64,000 nucleotides of DNA from an uncultured Clostridiaceae bacterium (GTDB lineage: Bacteria; Bacillota; Clostridia; TANB77; CAG-465), in contig CAMVON010000002.1 of NCBI GenBank assembly GCA_947169155.1, positions 124,001 to 188,000 on the forward strand. The letters run 5' to 3'. Positions 37,759 to 49,089 of this stretch are shown here, piece after piece. Position numbers and translations under genes: made by a program. The notes under the pieces were generated by a model. That model was not told the DNA's origin. It did no database searches and saw only the letters and a list, made by a program, of their open reading frames with translations. Every line of letters begins with the position of its first letter. Position 1 is the first letter of the stretch.

Positions 37759-38889
37759 ATGGAGAAAAAGAAAAAGATAATAATTATAGTTGTTAGCATT
37801 GTGTTAGCAGTATTATTAATAGGAGGGATTGTAATAGTGGCAATTAATCAAATGAGCGGAAATAACTCAACTAGTGAAAATGGAAAAACTACTTCAGGTG
37901 GAAAATTATTCTCTAAAGAACCTAAAGTAACAATAACAAAAAATGAAGCAAGTCAAGTAGAATATGATACTTACGATAACTCACTTGTATCATTTAAATA
38001 TCCAAAAGGATGGACAGTTGAAATTGCTCCAGTAGATTATATTCATTATTGCTTTAAAGTATATAATCCAAAAAATCCAGACTATATGTTATTCTTTGGA
38101 TTAAAGCATGAAGGATTCTTAAAAACAGAACATGCAAGACAAGTTTATGCAGGATATTATCCAGATGCAATATTTTCTAAACTTCCAGCAATAGATCCAC
38201 AAACAACAAAAGCATATTATGAAAAATGGAATGAAATTGCAAAATACTTAAACGACGTAGATTTTAAATCTACACCAAATTTTGCACCAACATTTAACAA
38301 TTTACAACTTGGAGATAATCTAGGAACTGTTACAATTGGTGGTGATATACTAAGAGGAACATATACTGGTAGTGATGGTAAAAAATGTCAAGGATTATTT
38401 ACTGCAACTGTAAAAGATATAGGATCATATTATATTAGTGAAAATATATGGAATCCACTAGGGCCTCAAGTGGATGTATGGCCACTTAATGTTTATAATA
38501 TTATATTCATGACAGCTCCAGAAGAAGAGTTCATTAACTGGCAACCAATACTAGATAATTGTTTAGCATCAATTGAGTTTAGTCAAACATTTATTAATGG
38601 ATTTAATCAAGAAGAAACAACTATAACTCAAACTATAATTGCAAATCAAAAAGTATATGATTCAATTTCGGATATGATAATGGATTCATGGGAGCAAAGA
38701 AATGCATCAACAGATAGAATTAGTCAAAAGCAAAGCGATGCAACACTAGGATATGAAAGAGTATATGATACAGATACAGGAGAAATATATAAAGCTCCAA
38801 ATGGATTTATGGATCATTATGATGGTACAAAATATGAACCAATTACAGATGATATGTATACTGAGCCTACAGCAGGTTATATAGAATAA
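37759..38889 (+). CDS. hypothetical membrane-anchored extracellular protein
   Basis: N-terminal TM, RBS gggagtg; no family recognised. Confidence 0.6.
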   Translation: MEKKKKIIIIVVSIVLAVLLIGGIVIVAINQMSGNNSTSENGKTTSGGKLFSKEPKVTITKNEASQVEYDTYDNSLVSFKYPKGWTVEIAPVDYIHYCFKVYNPKNPDYMLFFGLKHEGFLKTEHARQVYAGYYPDAIFSKLPAIDPQTTKAYYEKWNEIAKYLNDVDFKSTPNFAPTFNNLQLGDNLGTVTIGGDILRGTYTGSDGKKCQGLFTATVKDIGSYYISENIWNPLGPQVDVWPLNVYNIIFMTAPEEEFINWQPILDNCLASIEFSQTFINGFNQEETTITQTIIANQKVYDSISDMIMDSWEQRNASTDRISQKQSDATLGYERVYDTDTGEIYKAPNGFMDHYDGTKYEPITDDMYTEPTAGYIE

Positions 38890-38973
38890 TAAAAAAAGTA
38901 TAATTTTAGACTAGCATAGAAATATGCTAGTTTTTTTGTCGAAAACATTTAAAATAAATAATAGTACTTTTGA

Positions 38974-39210
38974 AAGCATAAAGCATTAGAATATAAAGAA
39001 TGGAGAAAATTTTTTGGTGCAATAGAAAAAACAATTGAAGCATACAAATCAAGTGATTTCAACGTGCTTGAACATTTTGTCGGCGTGGACAAAAAATCAC
39101 CAATGCCTAATGGTGGTACCAAAACAATACAAGACTACAAACTATCTCGTTATGCCTGCTACCTAATAGTTCAAAACAGAGACCTAAGAAAAAATATTAA
39201 CATATATTAG
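38974..39210 (+). pseudogene. DinD-like (DNA-damage-inducible protein D) gene remnant
   Basis: Translation KHKALEYKEWRKFFGAIEKTIEAYKSSDFNVLEHFVGVDKKSPMPNGGTKTIQDYKLSRYACYLIVQNRDLRKNINIY*, missing N- and C-terminal parts. Confidence 0.75.
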
Positions 39211-39250
39211 ATTACCATTTTGTCTAAAAAGACAAAGTGGTAATTTTTTT
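39211..39250 (+). terminator. intrinsic-type hairpin
   Basis: attaccattttgtct-aaaa-agacaaagtggtaattttttt. Confidence 0.8.
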
Positions 39251-39329
39251 AAAACTGACCGTTCATTCTAATGACAAATATCGCATAATGTTATATAATA
39301 GTGAAGAATGAAAAAGGAAGTTGAAAGTT

Positions 39330-41078
39330 ATGAAAAACAATATTAAAAGAATGGAAGCTACAGAATTTAATAATATTAAAGAAATAATATACAATTCTGC
39401 TAAAGTTCACAAAGAAAGAATTGCTTTTGTAGTTAAGCATAAAGATGAAAACAAAAATGTTACATATGAAAATATTACATATGAAAGGGTACTAGAAGAT
39501 GTAAATGCTTTTGGTGCATCATTATATGATTTAGGATATAAAGGAAAAAGAATAGCTGTAATTGGTAAAAATAGATATGAATGGGTTCAAGCGCATTTGG
39601 CAAACCTACTTGGTGGAATAGTATCTATACCACTAGATAAAGATTTACAACTAGAAGAATTAGAAAACTCTTTAATTCGTAGTAAAGCAAACGCAATAGT
39701 ACTAGATAATAAACTAATACCACTAGTAGAAGAAATTAAATCTAGAGGCAATACAGAGCTTACAGACTACATTACAATGGATGAAGCAGATGGATTCAAA
39801 TCTGTTAAAGAGTTAACTGAAGCTGGTAAAAAAATACTTGCATCTGGAAATAGAGAATATTTAGATTGTACAATAGATAGTAATGCAATGGGTATACTAT
39901 TATTTACTTCAGGTACAACATCTAAATCTAAGGCTGTAATGCTATCTCAAAGAAACATAGCAAACAATGTTTATGATTTACAATGTATGGAACCAATAGA
40001 TAAAACAGATACAAATATAGCATTTTTACCTTTTCATCATATATTTGGTTCAACATGTATTATACTAATGCTTGCTGTAGGTATTAGAAACGTATTTCCA
40101 GATGGTTTAAAATATATAAAACAAAACATGAAAGAATATGAAGTATCTATGTTTGTTGGTGTGCCAGTATTAACAGAAGCAATATATAAGGCATTAATGA
40201 AAGAAATAGATAAACAAGGAAAAACAAAACTAATTAAAACAGCTACAAAAATTAGTAATTTCCTTCTAAAACTTCATATAGATATAAGAAGAAAATTATT
40301 TAAACAAGTAATAGATGGACTCGGTGGAAAACTAAGATTTGTTATCTCTGGTGGAGCACCAGCAGATCCTGCATCAATTAAAGGATTCAATGAAATGGGT
40401 ATTACAACTTTACAAGGTTATGGACTAAGTGAAACAGGACCAGTTATTTGTGCAGAAAATTACAAATGTAGAAAACCTGGTACAGTAGGACTTCCAATGC
40501 CTTCTGATGAACTAGAAATTGTAAATCCAGATGCAGATGGAATAGGTGAAGTTAGAGTTAAAGGGCCAAATGTAATGCTTGGATATTATGAAATGCCAGA
40601 ACTTACAGAGAAAGTTCTAAAAGATGGTTGGTTCTATACTGGAGACCTAGGCTATTTTGATGAAGATGGTTACCTAGTTTTAACAGGTAGAAGTAAAGAT
40701 ATGATAGTTCTTAAAAATGGTAAAAAAGTATTCCCAGAAGAGCTAGAAACTGTAGTTAATAGACTAGAACTTGTTGAAGAATGTATGGTATTTGCTATTC
40801 CAGAAAAAGATGACCCAAATGATTTTGATCTTGCAGTAAAAGCTGTATACAACAAAGAAGTTATAAAAGAAAAATATAAAGATAAATCTGAAGATGAATT
40901 AAAACAAATACTTTGGGAACAAATTAAACAAACTAATTTAACATTCCCAAAATATAAACATATTAAAAAACTATATGTTTCTCATGATGAATTAATTAAG
41001 ACTACAACTAAAAAAGTTAAAAGACCAGAAGAAATGAAATTAATTAATAAAATGCTTGAAGAAGAAAATAAAAAATAA
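39330..41078 (+). CDS. AMP-dependent synthetase / long-chain acyl-CoA ligase family
   Basis: LLFTSGTTSKSKAVMLSQRNI, LQGYGLSETGPVI, GWFYTGDLGYFDEDGYLVLTGRSKDMIVLKNGKKVFPEELE. Confidence 0.92.
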   Translation: MKNNIKRMEATEFNNIKEIIYNSAKVHKERIAFVVKHKDENKNVTYENITYERVLEDVNAFGASLYDLGYKGKRIAVIGKNRYEWVQAHLANLLGGIVSIPLDKDLQLEELENSLIRSKANAIVLDNKLIPLVEEIKSRGNTELTDYITMDEADGFKSVKELTEAGKKILASGNREYLDCTIDSNAMGILLFTSGTTSKSKAVMLSQRNIANNVYDLQCMEPIDKTDTNIAFLPFHHIFGSTCIILMLAVGIRNVFPDGLKYIKQNMKEYEVSMFVGVPVLTEAIYKALMKEIDKQGKTKLIKTATKISNFLLKLHIDIRRKLFKQVIDGLGGKLRFVISGGAPADPASIKGFNEMGITTLQGYGLSETGPVICAENYKCRKPGTVGLPMPSDELEIVNPDADGIGEVRVKGPNVMLGYYEMPELTEKVLKDGWFYTGDLGYFDEDGYLVLTGRSKDMIVLKNGKKVFPEELETVVNRLELVEECMVFAIPEKDDPNDFDLAVKAVYNKEVIKEKYKDKSEDELKQILWEQIKQTNLTFPKYKHIKKLYVSHDELIKTTTKKVKRPEEMKLINKMLEEENKK

Positions 41079-41159
41079 AAAAAGAAAACAAAAATCCACT
41101 TTTATATAGGAAAAAAACATAAATTATGGTAAAATAGCCTATGTGAAGGTGGATTTTTT

Positions 41160-41735
41160 ATGAATAGAACAAAAAGAAGAATATTTACCACAGCAATCAA
41201 GCTATTTGCACAAAATGGATATGAATCAACTGGAATTGAAGAAATAACAGCAGTAGCAGGAGTTGCTAAGGGATCACTATATTATCATTTTGAAACAAAA
41301 GAAGAGCTATTTGACCTTCTTTTAGAAGAAGGAAGAAAACTACTATATAACAGTATTGAGATAAAATTTAAAAGTTGTAATAATGCATTAGATAAGTTAA
41401 AAGCAATTATTATGATTCAAATCAAATCATTAATAAGATACGAAGACTTTGTTACAGTAATAATTAATAATACTTTAGGAGATAATAGTAGAAGTAAGAA
41501 GAGTCAAAAAGCATTAGATGAATATATGGCAAAAATTCAAGAAGTAATTCAAGAAGGAATAGATGAAGGAATATTTTATGATGGTGATACAGAAGGTATT
41601 GCATACGGAATATTTGGAGTAAACTTTTCTAGCCTATTATACAGATTAAAGAAGAATAGAAATGTTACTGCAGAAGAAATATATAAAAGCTATATAGAAA
41701 TAGTAATTCGTGGACTAACAAAAGCAAGCAATTAA
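41160..41735 (+). CDS. TetR/AcrR family transcriptional regulator
   Basis: RIFTTAIKLFAQNGYESTGIEEITAVAGVAKGSLYYHFETKEELF. Confidence 0.95.
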   Translation: MNRTKRRIFTTAIKLFAQNGYESTGIEEITAVAGVAKGSLYYHFETKEELFDLLLEEGRKLLYNSIEIKFKSCNNALDKLKAIIMIQIKSLIRYEDFVTVIINNTLGDNSRSKKSQKALDEYMAKIQEVIQEGIDEGIFYDGDTEGIAYGIFGVNFSSLLYRLKKNRNVTAEEIYKSYIEIVIRGLTKASN

Positions 41736-41807
41736 ATTTGCTTGTTTTTTTATGTATAAAAATAATTTTTTAACAAATAATACTAATGAATATAATGGAG
41801 GTAGATA

Positions 41808-42311
41808 ATGAAAGATAATTGGATATTTATAGTTCTTGGAGTAGTAGTTGCTGTAGTTATAATCGCATTAATTGGATTTAGCATGATGAATAATGATATG
41901 GAAACTAATACAAAGGGAAATTTAAACAATGCAAATAATACAATAAACGAAAGAGGAATAGCAGATAATACAAACAATACTGGTAATACTAACAACACTA
42001 ATAACAATAACACTAATAATTCTTTAATGGATAACAGAGATAATGAAAGTATGTTAGATAAAACCGAATTTAATAATCTAAAAAATGAAGCTGAAAAAAT
42101 TGCAAGAGATATAGGAAATAACGTAGGAAACTTTTCGCAAGATGCAATAGACGCCTTTAATAAAGCAAGAAATGATCTTATGACATATGATCAAGAAGAA
42201 AGTCAGTCTCAAGAAGAAATAGACAGACGATCAAAAAATTTAAGAGAAGCAATAGATAATTTAAATATGAATAATAATACAAACACTACAAATAATACAA
42301 ACAACAGATAA
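41808..42311 (+). CDS. hypothetical single-TM protein with Asn/Thr-rich low-complexity segments
   Basis: NTNNTGNTNNTNNNNTNN and NNNTNTTNNTNNR tracts; RBS ggaggt. Confidence 0.65.
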   Translation: MKDNWIFIVLGVVVAVVIIALIGFSMMNNDMETNTKGNLNNANNTINERGIADNTNNTGNTNNTNNNNTNNSLMDNRDNESMLDKTEFNNLKNEAEKIARDIGNNVGNFSQDAIDAFNKARNDLMTYDQEESQSQEEIDRRSKNLREAIDNLNMNNNTNTTNNTNNR

Positions 42312-42400
42312 AGACTAGAATTAATCTAGTCTTTATTTTATGTTTACAATTTAAACAATATATGTTACAATACTCCTTGTGATTACAAAGGAGGAAGCAC

Positions 42401-43039
42401 ATGAAAGTATTAGTTACAGGAAGTAGCAAAGGAATAGGAAAGGCAATAGCTCAAAAATTTTTAAATGAAGGACATGAAGTTGTTGGAATGGATATTCTTG
42501 AGTCTACTATTTTTCATTCAAGTTATACACATCTAGTACAAGATATATGTGGAAAACTACCAGAAATAAAAGACATAGATATTCTTGTAAACAATGCTGG
42601 AATACAAGAAGGAGATGTCATTAAAACAAATCTTGAAGGAACAATAGCAGTAACAGAAAAATACATTACGCCAAGCATTAAAAGTATAGTATTTATTGCT
42701 TCAAGTAGTGCAACAACTGGTTCAGAATTTCCAGAATACGCTGCATCTAAAGGTGGAGTACTGGCATATATGAAAAATGTTGCTTTAAGAGTAGCTAAAT
42801 ATGGCGCAACAGCAAACTCTATTTCTCCTGGTGGAGTAATTACAGATTTAAATTCACATATCTTAGAAGATGAAAAACTATATGAGGCAGTATTGAATGA
42901 ATCGCTTTTACACAAATGGGCAACCGCAGAAGAAATAGCAGAATTTGTGTACTTTATTTCAGTAGTAAACAAAAGTATGACAGGAGAAGATATCTTCATA
43001 GATAATGGTGAAAAATTAAAATCCAATTTTATTTGGTAG
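42401..43039 (+). CDS. SDR family oxidoreductase
   Basis: VTGSSKGIGKAIAQKF, ILVNNAGIQ, YAASKGGVLAYMKNVA. Confidence 0.92.
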   Translation: MKVLVTGSSKGIGKAIAQKFLNEGHEVVGMDILESTIFHSSYTHLVQDICGKLPEIKDIDILVNNAGIQEGDVIKTNLEGTIAVTEKYITPSIKSIVFIASSSATTGSEFPEYAASKGGVLAYMKNVALRVAKYGATANSISPGGVITDLNSHILEDEKLYEAVLNESLLHKWATAEEIAEFVYFISVVNKSMTGEDIFIDNGEKLKSNFIW

Positions 43040-43095
43040 AAAGGTAAAATTATACTAGTTATTCTACGCCACCTAGTATAAAAAAGGAAAGAAGT

Positions 43096-43755
43096 ATGAA
43101 CATATTATTAGGAATAGTAAGCCTTTTATTAACTTTTAGCTTACTTATCATTGTAGAAAAGATATTTAAAAAAGAAGGATTATTTGTTTGGGTAAGTATA
43201 GCAACAATAATCGCAAATATTCTAGTTTGTAAAAGTATTGAACTTTTTGGTTTTACTACAAACCTAGGAAATATTCTGTTTGCTTCAAGTTTTCTTGCAA
43301 CAGATATTATGAGTGAAAAATATGGAGCAAAGGAGTCAAGAAAAGCAATTATTTTAGGAGTAGTATCTCAAGTGATATTTGTAATAATGACTCAAATTGG
43401 ACTATTATATATCCCTGCTTCAGAAGATCTTGCACAAGAGAGCATGAAAGGATTATTCTCAATTAATTTAAGAGTAAGTATTGCAAGTATAGTAATGTAT
43501 TTTGTAAGCAATATGGCAGATATTTACATTTTTGAGAAAATTAAAGAAAAAGTACCAGGAAAATTATGGCTTAGAAACAACGTTTCAACAATGATTTGTA
43601 ATTCACTAGAAAACTACTTTTTCTCTTTTCTAGCATTTGCAGGACTTATGGATATCCCAACAATTCTATCTATTGCAACTTTAGCATCAATTCTTGAGAT
43701 AGTAATTGCTGCATGTGATACTCCATTTTTATACTTATCTAAAAAATTAAAATAG
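43096..43755 (+). CDS. queuosine precursor transporter (YhhQ/DUF165 family)
   Basis: SSFLATDIMSEKYGAKESRKAI; multi-TM. Confidence 0.9.
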   Translation: MNILLGIVSLLLTFSLLIIVEKIFKKEGLFVWVSIATIIANILVCKSIELFGFTTNLGNILFASSFLATDIMSEKYGAKESRKAIILGVVSQVIFVIMTQIGLLYIPASEDLAQESMKGLFSINLRVSIASIVMYFVSNMADIYIFEKIKEKVPGKLWLRNNVSTMICNSLENYFFSFLAFAGLMDIPTILSIATLASILEIVIAACDTPFLYLSKKLK

Positions 43756-43905
43756 ATAATTAAATAATATTTTTAAAAAATGAATAATAGAATAACATCC
43801 AAAAAATGGGTGTTATTTTTTGTCTAATTATAGAAAAAGCCTAAAAAGACTAGTAAATTTTTATGTTATTTAATATAATATTAAACGTAAATAGGAGAAC
43901 AAGAT

Positions 43906-46623
43906 ATGTTAAGATTAAAAAATATTACAAAAACATATAAAACTGAGGGAACAGAAGATGTTCAAGCACTAAAAGGAATAGACATAGAATTTAGAAAATC
44001 TGAGTTTGTATCAATTCTTGGACAAAGTGGTTGTGGAAAAACCACTCTCTTAAATATTATTGGAGGACTAGATAGATATACAACAGGAGACCTAGTAATT
44101 AATGGAAAGTCAACAAAAAACTATAAAGACAAAGACTGGGATGCGTATCGTAACTATTCAGTAGGATTTGTCTTCCAAAGTTATAATTTAATACCTCATC
44201 AAAGTGTACTTGCAAATGTTGAACTATCTTTAACAATTTCAGGATATTCTGCAAAAGAAAAAAGACAAAAAGCAATTGAAGCACTAGAAAGTGTTGGACT
44301 TGGTGACCAAATACACAAAAGACCAAATCAATTATCTGGTGGACAAATGCAAAGAGTAGCTATTGCAAGAGCAATAGTAAACGATCCAGATATTATTCTT
44401 GCAGATGAGCCAACAGGAGCACTAGATACAAAAACTAGTACTCAAATTATGGATTTATTAAAAGAGATTTCTAATGACAAACTAATTATAATGGTAACTC
44501 ACAATCCAGAAATTGCAGAGAAGTATTCAACAAGAATAGTAAAACTAGTAGATGGAAAAGTTACAGATGACTCAAATCCATATAACGAAAAAGAAGAAGT
44601 AGAAGAAAATAAATATGCAAATAAAAAGACTCATATGAGCTTTATTACAGCTCTAAAGCTTAGTCTAAATAACTTAATGACTAAAAAAGGAAGAACAATT
44701 CTTACTGCTTTTGCTGGAAGTATAGGAATAATTGGTATAGCATTAATTTTATCACTTTCATCTGGAGTAAATAAATACATAACAGATATACAAAAAGAAA
44801 CTATGCTCTCTTATCCAATTGAGATTGAAGCACAATCTATGGATTTATCTAGTATACTAGGGGATGCAGGCTTTTATGAATTAAATGAAGCAGACCACGA
44901 ACATGATGCAGTTTATTCAGATGTTACAGGAATTGAAAGAGTAAGTAAAGTTTCAATGACTATGACTAAAAATAATTTAACAGACTTTAAAAAATATCTA
45001 GATGATAAAGAAACTAAAATTCATGACTATCTAGGAGAAAACGGTGTAGTATACTCATATGATACAAGTTTTGACTTATACTCATATGATGTAGACGGAA
45101 AACTAGTAAATGCAGATGGTTCAACATTTGAATCTAAAAATAATGTATCAGGTGCCTTATCTATGGCAAGTAATTTTACATCATCTGCTTCAACTACAAT
45201 GAGTACTAGAAATATTATAGATCAAATAATGCCAGGAACAACAGATGAGCAAGTGATAAGTCCTGCAGTTATAAATGAGTATGATGTAATTGAAGGAAGA
45301 TTACCGCAAAACTATGATGAAGTAGTAATAGTGCTAGATGGAAATAATGAAATTGCTGCACCAACACTATATAAGCTAGGACTTCTACCTTCAAAAGAGT
45401 ATAAAGAAATAATAAAAAAATTAGAAGCAGAAGAAGATATAACTGTAGAAAAACAAAAAATAGAATATAGCGATATATTAAATAAAACTTTTAAAATTAT
45501 TCCCACTTGTGATTACTATATTAAAAAAGATAACGGATTATTTGAAAATGTTAAAGATAGCTCTGGTAAAGTAGAAGAACTACTTAAAGGCGCTATTGAA
45601 TTAAAAGTAGTAGGAATACTAAAACAAAAAGAAGGCTCAAAAAATGCATTAATAACAGCACCTCTTGGATATACTAAACTTTTAACTAATTATATAATAG
45701 AACATACAAATAATTCAGAAGTAGTAAAAGCACAAGAAGCAGATGAGTCTAAAAATGTAATTAATGGATTACAGTTTAAAATATCTACAGATGATGAAAA
45801 AGTAGAAGAAGCTAAAAAATATTTAGCTAATATGACTGTTACAGAAAAAGCACAATTTGCATCTGCTATTATGGTCCAAACAGCAGATCCTACAATGCAA
45901 TCTCAAATGATGTATTTATCTGAGTCTCAACTAGCAAGCTTTGTAGATTCATATATTCAAAATCCAGATAGAGATTTAATGATTAGAATGTATGATGATA
46001 CAATAAGTCCAGGAACATATGAAGACAATATGAAAAATTTTGGTAAAGTTTCTTTTGATACTCCATCAAAAATACAAATTTATGCAGATACGTTTGAAGC
46101 AAAAGATGGAATTACAGATTGTATAAATGAATATAATGATTCTGTAGAAGAACAAGATAAAATTACTTTCACAGATTTTGTAGGATTATTAATGAAATCT
46201 GTAACAACAATTATTAATGCAATTTCATATGTTCTAATTGCATTTGTATCAATATCACTTGTAGTATCAAGTATAATGATTGCAATTATTACATATATTT
46301 CTGTTCTTGAAAGAACAAAAGAAATTGGTATACTAAGAGCTATGGGTACATCCAAAAGAGATGTTTCTAAAATATTTAATGCTGAGACATTTATTGAAGG
46401 ATTTATTGCAGGAGTTTTAGGAATACTTGTTACAATGTTACTAAATATACCAATAGGAAAAATAATTCATGCAATAACAGATACAGACATGCGCCCAGTA
46501 TTGCCACTTGGCGGAGCTATAGCACTAATAATAATTAGTGTAATTCTAACAGTAATTGCAGGTCTTGTACCATCAAAAGTTGCAGCAAAAAAAGACCCAG
46601 CAGTAGTACTTAGAAGTGAATAA
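43906..46623 (+). CDS. MacB-like ABC transporter, fused ATPase and FtsX-type permease
   Basis: [45 protein letters not shown]-terminal FtsX fold. Confidence 0.93.
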   Translation: MLRLKNITKTYKTEGTEDVQALKGIDIEFRKSEFVSILGQSGCGKTTLLNIIGGLDRYTTGDLVINGKSTKNYKDKDWDAYRNYSVGFVFQSYNLIPHQSVLANVELSLTISGYSAKEKRQKAIEALESVGLGDQIHKRPNQLSGGQMQRVAIARAIVNDPDIILADEPTGALDTKTSTQIMDLLKEISNDKLIIMVTHNPEIAEKYSTRIVKLVDGKVTDDSNPYNEKEEVEENKYANKKTHMSFITALKLSLNNLMTKKGRTILTAFAGSIGIIGIALILSLSSGVNKYITDIQKETMLSYPIEIEAQSMDLSSILGDAGFYELNEADHEHDAVYSDVTGIERVSKVSMTMTKNNLTDFKKYLDDKETKIHDYLGENGVVYSYDTSFDLYSYDVDGKLVNADGSTFESKNNVSGALSMASNFTSSASTTMSTRNIIDQIMPGTTDEQVISPAVINEYDVIEGRLPQNYDEVVIVLDGNNEIAAPTLYKLGLLPSKEYKEIIKKLEAEEDITVEKQKIEYSDILNKTFKIIPTCDYYIKKDNGLFENVKDSSGKVEELLKGAIELKVVGILKQKEGSKNALITAPLGYTKLLTNYIIEHTNNSEVVKAQEADESKNVINGLQFKISTDDEKVEEAKKYLANMTVTEKAQFASAIMVQTADPTMQSQMMYLSESQLASFVDSYIQNPDRDLMIRMYDDTISPGTYEDNMKNFGKVSFDTPSKIQIYADTFEAKDGITDCINEYNDSVEEQDKITFTDFVGLLMKSVTTIINAISYVLIAFVSISLVVSSIMIAIITYISVLERTKEIGILRAMGTSKRDVSKIFNAETFIEGFIAGVLGILVTMLLNIPIGKIIHAITDTDMRPVLPLGGAIALIIISVILTVIAGLVPSKVAAKKDPAVVLRSE

Positions 46624-46725
46624 TAAAATGAAAGTCCAAGGAGAAATCTTTGGACTTTTTTATACATTCTTGTAAAAATAATTATTATATGATAATATCT
46701 AAATGTACATTTAAGGGAGGACAAA

Positions 46726-47586
46726 ATGGAAAAAATAGTAATAGAGGTGGGATCTACCGTAACTAAAGTAGATAGCTTTGATGGAGAAAATATAAAGCAT
46801 ATTAAAAGTGTAACTATAACTTTTAAGAAAAACTATAAAGAAAACGGAAATAAATTAAAAGATGAAGATATAGAAAAGCTAATTGAAACTGTAAATGAAA
46901 CGGACAAATCTAATCTTTTCGTATGTGGTACAAGCATATTTAGAGATTTAAAGGATAATGAAAGAGAAGAGTTCTTAAACTACTTTAAATCTAAAACAGG
47001 ACTAGATTTTAATATAATTTCATCTGAAGAAGAAAATATATATACAGTAAAAGGCTCAACAAAAGTTGTTAAAGAGGCACTAGTATTTGTTGGTGGAGGT
47101 GGCTCTACTGAAATGTCTTATGTAAAAGATGGAAAAATTCAGCAAATGGTAAATAATAACTTTGGTGTTATGGACATAATGCATGAATTTCCAGATTTAA
47201 GTGAGGACATAGCTAAATCTAAACTTGAAGATGTAATGGATTATATAAGGCAAAGAATTGAAGTTCCAAACGTTCAAACAGATATTATGATTTTAGCTGG
47301 TGGAGGACATGGACTATTTGCAAGAGAATCTGGTGTTAGATATGAAAAAAACACATTATATGAAGACAAAGACGAACCAATTATGATGTATATAGTAACT
47401 AGAAAAGAAGATACTAAAAGATATTATACTGAAATTTCAATGGAAGAAATTAAGTCTCGTGTAGATGATCCTGCATGGTGGTTTGCAACACGTGCAATGT
47501 GTGCTTTTGTACTTGTAGTTGCAGAAAAAATAGGAGCAAAATATATAATTCCAACAGATATTTCAATGATTTATGGAATTGTTTAG
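46726..47586 (+). CDS. Ppx/GppA phosphatase-like protein
   Basis: IEVGSTVTKVDSF, FVGGGGSTEMSYV, LAGGGHGLFA nucleotide-binding-like blocks. Confidence 0.6.
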   Translation: MEKIVIEVGSTVTKVDSFDGENIKHIKSVTITFKKNYKENGNKLKDEDIEKLIETVNETDKSNLFVCGTSIFRDLKDNEREEFLNYFKSKTGLDFNIISSEEENIYTVKGSTKVVKEALVFVGGGGSTEMSYVKDGKIQQMVNNNFGVMDIMHEFPDLSEDIAKSKLEDVMDYIRQRIEVPNVQTDIMILAGGGHGLFARESGVRYEKNTLYEDKDEPIMMYIVTRKEDTKRYYTEISMEEIKSRVDDPAWWFATRAMCAFVLVVAEKIGAKYIIPTDISMIYGIV

Positions 47587-47601
47587 GAGGTAAATAGATT
47601 T

Positions 47602-48456
47602 ATGAAAAAGAAGGTACTTAAACAGATAGGATCAATTTTCTTGATAATTATAGGATGTGCACTAGCAGCATTTGCAATTGGTGCAATATTAATACCAAAT
47701 CTAATTTTAGATGGTGGCATAAATGGTATATCAATAATGCTTGCTCAACTAACAAAACTAAAGCCAAGTTTATTCATAGTACTACTTAACTTGCCGTTTA
47801 TACTACTAGGACTAAAGTCTCTAGGTAAAGAATTCGTATTAAAAGCATTATTTGCAATGTTAGTTTTCTCTGGTATGTTACTTTACACAGAAACACTAAG
47901 TATTGGTATACAAGATAAACTTCTTGCAACAGTGTATGGTGGCTTAGTACTAGGAATTGGAGTAGGGCTAATTATTAGATATGGTGGATGCTTAGATGGA
48001 ACAGAAATTGCAGCTATAATCCTAAGCAAAAAATCTAGTTTTTCAGTAGGACAAATTGTACTAATTTGCAATATATTTATATATGGAACCGCAGGCTTCC
48101 TATTTGGATTTAGCAGAGCTTTATACTCACTTTTAACTTACTTTATTACTTTCAAAGTAATAGACTTTGTATCTGAAGGATTAGAACAAGGAAAAGCAGT
48201 ACTTATTGTTACAAACCAAAGTGCAAAAGTTGCAGGAGAAATATACAAAAGACTAGGAAGAACAGTTACATCTTTTGAAGGTAAAGGATTAATAAACGGA
48301 GAAACAATGATACTTTACTCAGTAGTTACTAGACTTGAGCTAACAGAGATAAGAAATATAGTAGCGGCTGCAGATGTGCAAGCTTTCGTAACAGTAACAG
48401 ATGTTTCAGAAATAATTGGAACACATATGAAGAAAAAACCAGAGATAGAGGAATAA
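47602..48456 (+). CDS. YitT family membrane protein
   Basis: LIPNLILDGGINGISIML, YGGCLDGTEIAAIIL, C-terminal DUF2179-like domain. Confidence 0.9.
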   Translation: MKKKVLKQIGSIFLIIIGCALAAFAIGAILIPNLILDGGINGISIMLAQLTKLKPSLFIVLLNLPFILLGLKSLGKEFVLKALFAMLVFSGMLLYTETLSIGIQDKLLATVYGGLVLGIGVGLIIRYGGCLDGTEIAAIILSKKSSFSVGQIVLICNIFIYGTAGFLFGFSRALYSLLTYFITFKVIDFVSEGLEQGKAVLIVTNQSAKVAGEIYKRLGRTVTSFEGKGLINGETMILYSVVTRLELTEIRNIVAAADVQAFVTVTDVSEIIGTHMKKKPEIEE

Positions 48457-48471
48457 CCCCTATCTCTTTTT

Positions 48472-48972
48472 TTATCTTAACTTAATTGTTCCAAGTATAA
48501 TAGAAGAATCATCATTGCCAATTCCTTCTAAAGTTAACTCATCTACAAAGTATTCAAACTTATCATCAAGATGAATGTCATCTAAACTATCTGCATTTCC
48601 TAAAGTAATATGTGGAGTATATTCAAATCTAGTATCTAAATGAGAGGCAAATATTTCTTTGTATAAAATGTCATGAAGCTTAATAATTTCTTCTTTTCCT
48701 TCAATACAATTTAGAAATATAACATTCTTTTTAGCATAGAATTCATCATAATATAAAGATAAGCCTTTAAAAGTAATATTAAATGCTTTAAATTCTTTTA
48801 GACTTTCTTGAACCTTTTGAAGTATTTCTTCATCACTCATTTCATCACCAAACGGAAAAACAATAGTAATATGAGGTGGAACCGCTTTTGCTAGTGGGTC
48901 ATATTTGTCTCTAATCTCTTGGATTTTAGCAATATTTTTAAACTTTGGAAAAATTAATATATCACGTTTCAT
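48472..48972 (-). CDS. 2'-5' RNA ligase superfamily protein
   Basis: PPHITIVFPF and TPHITLGNA (paired HxT motifs). Confidence 0.88.
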   Translation of the reverse strand: MKRDILIFPKFKNIAKIQEIRDKYDPLAKAVPPHITIVFPFGDEMSDEEILQKVQESLKEFKAFNITFKGLSLYYDEFYAKKNVIFLNCIEGKEEIIKLHDILYKEIFASHLDTRFEYTPHITLGNADSLDDIHLDDKFEYFVDELTLEGIGNDDSSIILGTIKLR

Positions 48973-49089
48973 TTAAATCACCTACAGATATTATATATTA
49001 AAATTTAGAAGAAAACAAAAATATATTGTAATTTATTGTATGAAATTAATTTCTTTTGTGATATACTACTTACACAGGAGAATAGTATT

